Origin: Ruminococcus sp. AF41-9
Lineage (GTDB): Bacteria; Bacillota; Clostridia; Lachnospirales; Lachnospiraceae
NCBI RefSeq assembly: GCF_003477525.1
Contig: NZ_QUDO01000060.1
Location: forward strand, 1 to 22,252
DNA length: 22,252 nt
Direction: 5' to 3'
Part shown: positions 16,257-22,252 of the stretch, one piece after another
How positions within the stretch are numbered: the first letter of the stretch is position 1
Layout: each line of letters starts with the position of its first letter
The notes under the pieces: generated by a model
What the model saw: the letters and a program-made list of their open reading frames with translations, nothing else
What the model was told of the DNA's origin: nothing
Databases searched by the model: none
Program-made: the position numbers and the translations under genes

Positions 16257-18602
16257 TTATATCCTCCTGTCCTGTAATCCATGATTGTTCAAGCGCCACA
16301 TTCCATATGCGGCCTGTCCGATCGCGATTCCTCCATCATTTGGCGGGATCATGTGATGTCGTAATACTTCAAAACCTTCCTGTTCCAGTTGTTCTTCCGT
16401 CAGGCGCAGCAGTAACCGGTTCTGAAAGACGCCGCCGCTCAGTGCGACTTTCTTTCTGCCGCTGTTGCTGCGGGCTTCGATACAGGCTGCTGTAATCTGC
16501 TCTGCCAGTACCTGATGGAACAGATATGCCAGCCTGCCGCTGTCTGCACCTTGCATTTTTTCTTCTACGATCTGCTGCACCAGCATTCTGGTATTTAAAA
16601 TGAAACGTTCTTCTTTTTCATATACCAGTCTATCCGGTTTCTCGTCTCGTCCCTGCATAATATTTTGCTGTTCATATGCTTCTGCTGCAAACTCAAGTGC
16701 CATCGATGCTTCACCTTCAAAACTTGACTGGCGCCGGATTCCGAGTATCGCACTGACTGCATCAAAAAGCCTTCCCACACTGGTTGAAATCACTGCGTTA
16801 ATCTTCCGGTCTGCCATGGTAAACTGCACTTTGCTTTCCTGTTCGTTGCAAAGGCCAAGCTTTTCAATGATCTTCCATGCCAGTTCGCGGTCTTTCGTAT
16901 ATCCATAAATCATAGATACCGCAATACGCCAGCCCTCTTTCGCAGAAGCATCACCGCCAATCTGTAAAAACGGGGTAATACTTCCAAATCTTGTGAAATT
17001 CTCATAATCTGCCAGCAGAATCTCTCCGCCCCAGATCGTACCGTCCGTTCCATATCCGGTTCCGTCAAAAGCAACTCCAATGACCGGATCATGACAGTCA
17101 TTTTCTGTCATGCAGGATAAGATATGCGCATAATGATGTTGCACCTGGAGCATCGGATAACCAAGTTCCTTCGCTACAACTGTGGAATTGTACTTCGGAT
17201 GCATATCACAGACCACCACCTGCGGTTTTACCTCCAGTAATGTCTGAAACCGGTGAATTGTTTCCTGCAATGCTTTTACAGTTCTCAGGTCTTCCAGATC
17301 TCCCACATACGGAGACGGATAAAACCGACTGTCCACACCGATACAGAAAGTATTTTTCAGTTCTCCGCCAACCGCGAGCACCTGTCCTTTCCAGTCCGTT
17401 GATGTCATAAACGGAAGCGGTGCATAACCTCTGGACCGCCGGATCATGTACGGTTCATTCTTATAAAAATCCATCACTGTATCATCTGCCCGGATTCTGA
17501 TTTTTCGATTATGTGAAAGCATCGCATCGCACAAATGTGACAATTCTGCAACCGCTTCCTCATCTTCCCGGCAAATCGGAGCACCGGATGTGTTTCCGCT
17601 GGTCATCACGAGAAGATCCGGCATTTTAATTCCATCATCATACTGAAAAATCAGCAATTGTACCGGTGCATAAGGAAGCATCACGCCAACTTTCGGATTT
17701 CCCGGAGCTACAGAAGCCGCCAGTCTGCCACTGTTTTTTCTGTCCAGGAGCAGGATTGGTTTCTGATGTCCGGTAAGGATTTCCTCCTGCTCCGGTGTCA
17801 CAACACATTCCCGTTTCACTGCCGCTTCGTCCTTTGCCATCACTGCAAAAGGCTTGGCAGGACGTTTTTTTAATGTACGCAGGCGTTCAACCGCTTCTTC
17901 ATTTGTCGCGTCACAGCAGAGATGAAATCCTCCGATTCCTTTGATCGCTACAATTTTTCCTTCACTGATCATCCTTCGGGTATATGTAATTGCCTCCCGG
18001 CCCCTCTCGGACCTGCCGATCAGATACACCTCCGGTCCACATTCATTGCAGCAAACCGGCTGTGCATCATACCGTCTTGTTTTCTCATCGAAATATTCCT
18101 TCGCACAGTCCGGGCACATCGGAAACTCTTTCATACTTGTACGTTCCCTGTCATATGGCAGAGAATCCAGAATCGTAAGCCTCGGTCCGCAGCAGGTACA
18201 GTTGATAAACGGATGCAGATACCGCCGGTTCTTCGGATCAAACATTTCTTCCTTACATTCTTCACAGATTGCAATATCCGGGGAAACGAAGATCTCTCCC
18301 TTTGTTTTCTCACTTTCGATGATATCAAATGCCTCAAAATGTACTGCTGTCTCAGCAGTAATATCTTTTGTATTTATTTTTAAAATAGCCGCACGTTTCG
18401 GCGGATGTTCTTTCAGTTCATTCAGGAATCCGTCAATCTGCTCTTTTGCACCCTGCGCAAAAATTTCCACATATGGTCCTTTATTACAGACAGTTCCGCG
18501 AATCCCGTGGATCATCGCATGGCGGCTTACTGTTGGCCGAAATCCAACTCCCTGAACGATACCGTATACCCGGATACGCCAGGTTATCTCCTCTTTATTC
18601 AT
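16257..18602 (-). CDS. hypF: HypF carbamoyltransferase
   Basis: A 781-residue protein making carbamoyl-adenylate from carbamoyl phosphate and passing the carbamoyl group to HypE. Domains in order: acylphosphatase (about 1-92; RVYGIVQGVGFRPTVSRHA), two zinc fingers (C113/C116 with C135/C138, then C163/C166 with C185/C188), a YrdC-like domain (about 200-390; GIGGFHLCCDATNEEAV and PYAPVQLLIF), and a Kae1-like domain (about 400-781) with HHYAHILSC, GVAFDGTGYGTDGTIWGGE and VALSGGVFQNRLLLRL. It is complete and of normal length. Its ATG overlaps the stop of nitrogenase-like B2 by four bases, the strongest physical link between the two gene families here. Confidence 0.97.
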   Translation of the reverse strand: MNKEEITWRIRVYGIVQGVGFRPTVSRHAMIHGIRGTVCNKGPYVEIFAQGAKEQIDGFLNELKEHPPKRAAILKINTKDITAETAVHFEAFDIIESEKTKGEIFVSPDIAICEECKEEMFDPKNRRYLHPFINCTCCGPRLTILDSLPYDRERTSMKEFPMCPDCAKEYFDEKTRRYDAQPVCCNECGPEVYLIGRSERGREAITYTRRMISEGKIVAIKGIGGFHLCCDATNEEAVERLRTLKKRPAKPFAVMAKDEAAVKRECVVTPEQEEILTGHQKPILLLDRKNSGRLAASVAPGNPKVGVMLPYAPVQLLIFQYDDGIKMPDLLVMTSGNTSGAPICREDEEAVAELSHLCDAMLSHNRKIRIRADDTVMDFYKNEPYMIRRSRGYAPLPFMTSTDWKGQVLAVGGELKNTFCIGVDSRFYPSPYVGDLEDLRTVKALQETIHRFQTLLEVKPQVVVCDMHPKYNSTVVAKELGYPMLQVQHHYAHILSCMTENDCHDPVIGVAFDGTGYGTDGTIWGGEILLADYENFTRFGSITPFLQIGGDASAKEGWRIAVSMIYGYTKDRELAWKIIEKLGLCNEQESKVQFTMADRKINAVISTSVGRLFDAVSAILGIRRQSSFEGEASMALEFAAEAYEQQNIMQGRDEKPDRLVYEKEERFILNTRMLVQQIVEEKMQGADSGRLAYLFHQVLAEQITAACIEARSNSGRKKVALSGGVFQNRLLLRLTEEQLEQEGFEVLRHHMIPPNDGGIAIGQAAYGMWRLNNHGLQDRRI

Positions 18603-19696
18603 ACACTTCTCCCACCGGACTCATACGATGGTCCTTTTGCTTCTTTCGCTGCTTCCACTGTTACAAGTTTCCCTGACACAGCAAAATGTACCGTATCCAC
18701 AAATACTCCCTCAAACTTCGGTGTCATTCTCTCCATACATGGGTCTGCGTAAATCACATCATACGCTCCGGTTTCCACCAGCTTAATATAATCTTCCTCA
18801 TCCCGCAGGTGCAGATCTTCGTCCCTGCGAAGCTCCGGTTTCATCATAAACCAGCTTGCCACTGTTACCTGTGCATCCGGTGCTTTCTTTAATATTTCCT
18901 CACGGATAGCATTTCCGATCACCTGCTGCTGTACGACCAGCACCTTTTTTCCATGATAATCCATATCACGGACCAGTTCATCCACCAGCGGATAGCCAGT
19001 TTCATACGGTGTTCCATAAGTTCGTTGCAGGTATTTCGCCACTTCCAGAGCTGACGGTGCAACCACAATATTTTTTTCCACACCGGAAGCTATTTTCACA
19101 TCCTCAAGTCCGTTTCCCATTCCATAACAGACTGCTGTTTTCCCTTCTGCTGCAAAACGTTCCCGGAGGCGGTCTGCTGCACGCAGATCACTGATATCCT
19201 GCGGTGTCATACCGAGAATTCCTATTCTATTTGGAGCCACCTCTTCCTTTTCGCCTGCAAATACACGAAACAGCTCCATCCATGCTTTTTCTTCACCCTT
19301 GTCATATAATTCCATGCCATCCGTATCTACAGTCAGGATCGGCAGGTCCACTTTCTTCTCAGTCATACGTTTCAACGCATGATAATCTGTTCCGATCACT
19401 GCCGGAACCGGCGTCCCGATGATCGCCGCAAATTTTGCATCCAGCTTTGTCACTGCATCAGCAAGTTTTGCCACCAGACGGTCATCACGACCAAGGATTG
19501 CATCCATATCGCGGAGTCCCGCACTGAACAGTGCGCTTTTGCTCTCAAACCATCGCGGTTCATCAAATCCACAGATATTTCCGGTACAGCCTCCGGCATC
19601 ACAGATAACGATAATGCCGCCAAATTCATATAATACAGATACCGCGCCGGACTGATCCGGTGCAAAAGGTGTCAGATATTTTCTCAGTCCTCTCAT
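18599..19696 (-). CDS. nitrogenase component-1-like protein, subunit B2
   Basis: A 365-residue paralogue of B1. The N-termini align without gaps: DQSGAVSVLYEFGG then ICDAGGCTGNICGFDE. C37 is shared with B1, but the first ligand cysteine (C19 in B1) is valine here, and the third nitrogenase site reads LFSAGLRDMDAILGRDD with no cysteine. Extra cysteines occur at 32 and 42. The middle matches B1 (FAAIIGTPVPAVIGTDYHAL and LPILTVDTDGMELYDKG), while the hexapeptide tract is absent. The start at 19696 is chosen for the GGAGG at the end of A2 and the aligned N-terminus; longer in-frame starts run back into A2. It presumably partners A2 and is reduced by H2. It is translationally coupled to hypF. Confidence 0.82.
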   Translation of the reverse strand: MRGLRKYLTPFAPDQSGAVSVLYEFGGIIVICDAGGCTGNICGFDEPRWFESKSALFSAGLRDMDAILGRDDRLVAKLADAVTKLDAKFAAIIGTPVPAVIGTDYHALKRMTEKKVDLPILTVDTDGMELYDKGEEKAWMELFRVFAGEKEEVAPNRIGILGMTPQDISDLRAADRLRERFAAEGKTAVCYGMGNGLEDVKIASGVEKNIVVAPSALEVAKYLQRTYGTPYETGYPLVDELVRDMDYHGKKVLVVQQQVIGNAIREEILKKAPDAQVTVASWFMMKPELRRDEDLHLRDEEDYIKLVETGAYDVIYADPCMERMTPKFEGVFVDTVHFAVSGKLVTVEAAKEAKGPSYESGGRSV

Positions 19697-19700
19697 TGTG

Positions 19701-20981
19701 TTATACCTCCGCCAGTGACTCAAACAGTCTGCGCACACCGGCATAACCATATGGCTGCCGTTCTTCATTCCAGAGCACGTTTGGACATTCTTTATGATAA
19801 TATCCGGCATCTTTTCCAATAGTCAGACTGACGCCGGACTGACTTCCGTCATAATACAGCATGGTTGGTTCCAGGTTGGAAAATACTTTCGTCTCCGGAC
19901 TGATCTGCGCCAGTTGTTTCACATAGACGAAATTTTCACCGGATAAAGTTCCGTAAATCTCCGGCACCCGAAATCCATAGCGCACCAGTGCAAGCGCCAG
20001 TTCAAACGGATCTCCGTTCATCCATTCTCCAACTGCGAACGCTGCATCCGGATGTGATTCCCGGAATTTTGCCACCGCATCCTCTGCTGCCTTGCGTGGT
20101 TTTTCATCATCAAATTCCACCCCCAACGCTGCTCCAAAAGCACGATACTGACTGGCAATTTTATCGATCTGATATAGTCTGCGAAGTTCAATATATGGAA
20201 TTTTCAGCCTGTCATGAAAATCTTCTGCTGCAAAACGCGCTTCCGGGTGAAGCACCAGGTTAAAGTTTGCTTCCGACATGGTCTGATATTCTGCATAATC
20301 CCTGCATCTGGAAATCTCATGAATCGTTTTTACCCCTGCTTCGTGAAGCAGATCATACAGTTCACAGTCATCCACCAGCGGTGAAAAATATCCCAGCAGA
20401 TTCACTACATTTCCTTTTTTCTTCTTTGGCTCCAGCAGGGAATAAATGGACTGCCGCACATGCACCATCGGCGGCTTTCTGCCTTCTCTGGTCAGCGCAT
20501 ACATATAACATGGCCTTACGGGAATCCCTGCATATTCCTCTGCCTTGTGACAGACACGCTCCATATCTGTGCCAAGCAGGGCATCCACGCAGGTGATACA
20601 TATCATCACGACAGATGGCTTTTTCTCAAGTCCTTCGCAGATTTCCGCCACTGCCTTCGGGATCTTTTTCAGGTGTCTTCCTGTTACAATGTCTGTCTCA
20701 TCCATCAGCAGATAATAAAAGCGGTCATGATAGACCCGCATGGAACTGAGCACCGATGTATTACGGCCGCAGCATCCCGGAGACACGATCAGCATAATAG
20801 AATCCGGAACTGCCAGACCTGCACGTTTGACGCCAAATCCTTCTGCTCCCGGTGAGTTGAACGCCAGCGTTGCCGGTGAACTGTAGATCAGATGTGTATG
20901 GGAAATAAGCTGCTGTGGAATCTTATCTTTTCCCAGTTCATTCAGCTCTTTTACTGTACAAAAATAAGCTTCCTGTCTCAT
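19701..20981 (-). CDS. nitrogenase component-1-like protein, subunit A2
   Basis: A 426-residue Oxidored_nitro-fold protein, cytosolic. Candidate cluster ligands are in [15 protein letters not shown] (C70, C71; C71 aligns with C63 of A1) and [17 protein letters not shown] (C131), the latter very like the TC-x-GD motif of NifD/NifK/Chl[22 protein letters not shown] and [20 protein letters not shown] match the second and third Rossmann-like lobes. The start at 20981 is chosen because its ATGA overlaps the H2 stop; a longer in-frame version would run 16 codons into H2. B2 follows after four bases. With B2 having only one conserved ligand cysteine, any shared cluster would be held asymmetrically. 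Confidence 0.85.
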   Translation of the reverse strand: MRQEAYFCTVKELNELGKDKIPQQLISHTHLIYSSPATLAFNSPGAEGFGVKRAGLAVPDSIMLIVSPGCCGRNTSVLSSMRVYHDRFYYLLMDETDIVTGRHLKKIPKAVAEICEGLEKKPSVVMICITCVDALLGTDMERVCHKAEEYAGIPVRPCYMYALTREGRKPPMVHVRQSIYSLLEPKKKKGNVVNLLGYFSPLVDDCELYDLLHEAGVKTIHEISRCRDYAEYQTMSEANFNLVLHPEARFAAEDFHDRLKIPYIELRRLYQIDKIASQYRAFGAALGVEFDDEKPRKAAEDAVAKFRESHPDAAFAVGEWMNGDPFELALALVRYGFRVPEIYGTLSGENFVYVKQLAQISPETKVFSNLEPTMLYYDGSQSGVSLTIGKDAGYYHKECPNVLWNEERQPYGYAGVRRLFESLAEV

Positions 20982-21739
20982 ACGCTTTCCTCTTCTTTCC
21001 ATAACAATGCAGCCAGATCCAAGAAACATTTGCTGATCTCTGAGTCTGGATTCCCCTCGATCACTGTCTTTCCCTGTTCCTCCCAGTGGATAATTTCATC
21101 ACTTCTCGGCACTTCTCCCACGATCGGCACTCCGATTTTTTCGGAAAATGCCTGCACTTTCTCTGTCTCATTTTCTACATTTCTGTGATTTAACACAATG
21201 CCAAATACACGGGCATAACTGCGATCCTCGAAGTTTCTGACAGCACTGGAAATATTGTTTGCCGCATACAGTGCCATCTTCTCTCCTGAGGTAACGATCA
21301 GAACTTTATCCGCGTATCCTTCACGGATCGGTGCTGCAAAACCGCCGCACACAACATCACCCAGTACATCATACAAAACCACATCCGGTTTATAATGTTC
21401 GAATAATTCCATATCCTCAAGAAGCTGAAACGTTGCAATAATTCCGCGCCCCGCACAGCCAAGTCCCGGTGTCGGTCCGCCAGTCTCAATGCAGAGGATT
21501 CCTCCGTAGCCTTCCTTTGAAATCTGAGCCAGCTCATCCGGCTCCTCGTCCTCTTCCCGCATAAAATTCATTACCGGACGAAGCGGTTCTCCTCCTAATA
21601 AATTGATTGTGGAATCCGCTTTCGGATCACAGCCGATCTGAATGACACGCTTCCCCATATTTGCAAAAGCGGCCGCCAGATTGGAAGTCACTGTGGACTT
21701 TCCGATGCCGCCCTTTCCGTATATTGCTACCTTTAACAT
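20978..21739 (-). CDS. NifH-like ATP-dependent reductase H2
   Basis: A 253-residue nitrogenase iron-protein homologue, first gene of the unit. Seen: P-loop GKGGIGKST (8-16), [30 protein letters not shown] with C95 and R98, and [18 protein letters not shown] with C131. Both [4Fe-4S] cysteines of the dimer are present. It is about 20 residues shorter than H1 and has an acidic stretch ([10 protein letters not shown], about 61-70). The start at 21739 is strongly supported by AGGAGGGG seven bases upstream and by the [12 protein letters not shown]-terminus; the longer open frame upstream crosses the terminator hairpin and is not credible. It probably reduces A2/B2. Confidence 0.94.
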   Translation of the reverse strand: MLKVAIYGKGGIGKSTVTSNLAAAFANMGKRVIQIGCDPKADSTINLLGGEPLRPVMNFMREEDEEPDELAQISKEGYGGILCIETGGPTPGLGCAGRGIIATFQLLEDMELFEHYKPDVVLYDVLGDVVCGGFAAPIREGYADKVLIVTSGEKMALYAANNISSAVRNFEDRSYARVFGIVLNHRNVENETEKVQAFSEKIGVPIVGEVPRSDEIIHWEEQGKTVIEGNPDSEISKCFLDLAALLWKEEESV

Positions 21740-21869
21740 GTTACCCCTCCTGTTGTTTTGCCACTGATATTTTTTTCGCTTACGTTTTTCACCATGAAAG
21801 CAGGCTCTTATCTGACCCGGTTCAATACCACTCAAATAAAATTCTGACTGCAAAATATTCCAAATATAC

Positions 21870-21910
21870 AAAAAACCACCTTCCTGGCATTTTGTCAGAA
21901 AAATGGTTTT
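21870..21910 (-). terminator. intrinsic terminator hairpin in the leader before H2
   Basis: On the minus strand, AAAACCA (21904-21910) pairs with TGGTTTT (21872-21878). Inside it CTGACA pairs with TGCCAG and the TTTTT/GAAGG stretch can pair with G-U pairs, giving about 18 bp around an AAA loop. Six T follow at 21870-21875. It stands between the candidate promoter and H2, so it either ends an upstream transcript or attenuates the operon. Confidence 0.75.
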
Positions 21911-21918
21911 GTAAATTC

Positions 21919-21996
21919 TTATTTAGTAACTATTTCCGCTCGGATTCTCCTTGCCGTCAGAGTTTTCTTATTTATTCGTATTAAAATCGTTTTCAT
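21919..21996 (-). CDS. possible 25-codon leader peptide
   Basis: An open frame [20 protein letters not shown]... (25 residues, basic, ending EIVTK) stops 8 bases before the terminator stem. Its ATG lies two bases after the closing stem at 21998-22058. No good ribosome site precedes it, so translation is doubtful. If translated, it would be placed like an attenuator leader peptide. It has no run of one codon that would mark an amino-acid attenuator. Confidence 0.25.
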   Translation of the reverse strand: MKTILIRINKKTLTARRIRAEIVTK

Positions 21997-21997
21997 T

Positions 21998-22058
21998 AAT
22001 TACTGTTGTTTCTTTTTCACCAAATGTTTCACAGATGCGTGAATCAGATACAGTAATT
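21998..22058 (-). promoter_or_regulatory. structured 5' leader element (closed 9-bp stem)
   Basis: AATTACTGT and ACAGTAATT (22050-22058 and 21998-22006) form a perfect 9-bp closing stem. It encloses a TTCAC/GTGAA hairpin (22028-22043, 6-base loop) and about 20 unpaired A-rich bases. It begins close to the predicted transcript start. I do not recognise a known riboswitch class. Confidence 0.4.
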
Positions 22059-22070
22059 TTATGGATTAAT

Positions 22071-22122
22071 TTTATCATCTACGATACAAATTAGTCAACA
22101 CGAACTCTGTTGATATTGACTA
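22071..22122 (-). promoter_or_regulatory. candidate promoter and overlapping operator for the 11-gene unit
   Basis: On the minus strand, TTGACT (22093-22098) and GATAAA (22071-22076) are spaced by 16 bases. The -35 lies inside nested inverted repeats: TCAACA-N7-TGTTGA (22095-22113) and TAGTCAA-N17-TTGACTA (22092-22122). This is the layout of a repressor or activator site. The -10 is only a moderate match. Confidence 0.45.
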
Positions 22123-22138
22123 TATTCCTGTCTTTTTG

Positions 22139-22252
22139 TTACTTAATGGGGATACTTTCCTGCTTAAACCGCGGCGGTCTGGGAGTCTCGATCCCCCCGG
22201 ATCTTTTCAGGGCATAGAAAGACTTCCATGCCTTGTCCAGCAGCTTGCAGAC
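22139..22252 (-). pseudogene. tnpB: TnpB (IS200/IS605 OrfB) fragment, truncated
   Basis: Thirty-seven codons from the window edge to a stop read VCKLLDKAWKSFYALKRSGG followed by IETPRPPRFKQESIPIK. This resembles the region about 60-100 residues into IS605-type TnpB proteins, where the PPRFK segment is typical. In intact proteins several hundred residues follow, including the RuvC nuclease domain and zinc finger. Here a TAA follows at once, and downstream sequence is promoter and leader of the next operon. The 3' end, where the guide (omega) RNA is normally made, is therefore missing. The 5' part lies outside the window. Confidence 0.65.

Larger units (their letters stand above)
10213..21739 (-). 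other. predicted 11-gene unit: two nitrogenase-like sets around hypFCDE
   Basis: Transcription order is H2, A2, B2, hypF, hypC, hypD, hypE, TM1266-like, H1, A1, B1. Junctions are H2/A2 overlap 4 (ATGA), A2/B2 gap 4, B2/hypF overlap 4 (ATGA), hypF/hypC gap 3, hypC/hypD overlap 1, hypD/hypE gap 91, hypE/TM1266 gap 17, TM1266/H1 overlap 4 (TTGA), H1/A1 overlap 1, A1/B1 overlap 4 (ATGA). This packing implies co-transcription and translational coupling across the nitrogenase-like and hydrogenase-maturation genes. A promoter candidate is at 22071-22098. Confidence 0.85.

Noticed and set aside
14971..18602. Ordinary [NiFe]-hydrogenase maturation operon
   Set aside because: hypA, hypB, a maturation protease and hydrogenase subunits are missing from the whole window, while nitrogenase-like genes overlap hypF. 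A hydrogenase elsewhere in the genome cannot be excluded.
10213..21739. True nitrogenase (N2-fixing) gene cluster
   Set aside because: No nifB, nifE, nifN or molybdenum genes are present, the component-1-like subunits lack part of the P-cluster cysteine set, and they are short compared with NifD/NifK. NifH-like proteins also serve ChlL, BchX, CfbC and other reductases.
21740..21871. Forty-four-residue N-terminal extension of the H2 reductase
   Set aside because: It would begin at the terminator hairpin, lacks family resemblance and bypasses the very strong ribosome site before the ATG at 21739.
21998..22058. Known riboswitch (molybdenum cofactor, cobalamin, c-di-GMP, NiCo or fluoride class)
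   Set aside because: The conserved core bases I know for these classes are not visible. The structure is reported only as an unclassified leader element.

Overview
The window looks like a chromosomal segment of an anaerobic gut-type Clostridia, most likely Lachnospiraceae. The reasons are moderate GC with AT-rich spacers, AGGAGG-type ribosome binding sites, sigma-A-like promoters, an oxygen-defence flavodiiron protein, and protein sequences typical of that group. Every gene I accept is on the minus strand, so transcription runs from high to low coordinates. There is no rRNA, tRNA or CRISPR array. Family assignments come from reading motifs by eye; no database search was possible.

Right edge (22139-22252): the amino-proximal part of an IS200/IS605-type TnpB protein, ending early at a stop codon. 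It is a mobile-element remnant. Directly downstream (21740-22138) is a gene-free leader. It holds a plausible promoter overlapped by nested inverted repeats, a closed stem structure, a 25-codon open frame and a strong intrinsic terminator hairpin, all upstream of the next gene.

Centre and right (10213-21739): one tightly packed 11-gene unit, and the point of the window. In transcription order it reads nifH-like (H2), nitrogenase component-1-like (A2), nitrogenase component-1-like (B2), hypF, hypC, hypD, hypE, a TM1266-type small protein, nifH-like (H1), component-1-like (A1), component-1-like (B1). Most junctions overlap by 1-4 bases or are separated by 3-17 bases, including the B2/hypF junction. 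Two complete sets of nitrogenase-like reductase plus two component-1-like subunits therefore flank a complete set of genes for making the Fe(CN)2CO group (hypC, D, E, F). The nickel-insertion genes hypA and hypB and all hydrogenase structural genes are absent from the window. No nifB, nifE, nifN or molybdenum genes are present either. My inference is an undescribed nitrogenase-like metalloenzyme system whose cofactor, or that of a partner, may carry Hyp-made cyanide/CO-ligated iron. The conservative alternative is that the Hyp proteins serve a hydrogenase encoded elsewhere.

Middle (4823-9999): a GNAT acetyltransferase, a MATE exporter, RecQ helicase and an M20 amidohydrolase, probably read from a promoter at 10100-10128. 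Left (154-4645): a flavodiiron protein fused to flavin reductase and rubredoxin modules with its own promoter and terminator, a RelA/SpoT-domain alarmone synthetase, and a decayed hybrid sensor kinase with two frame breaks and an internal deletion. A 17-bp perfect inverted repeat lies at the left edge.
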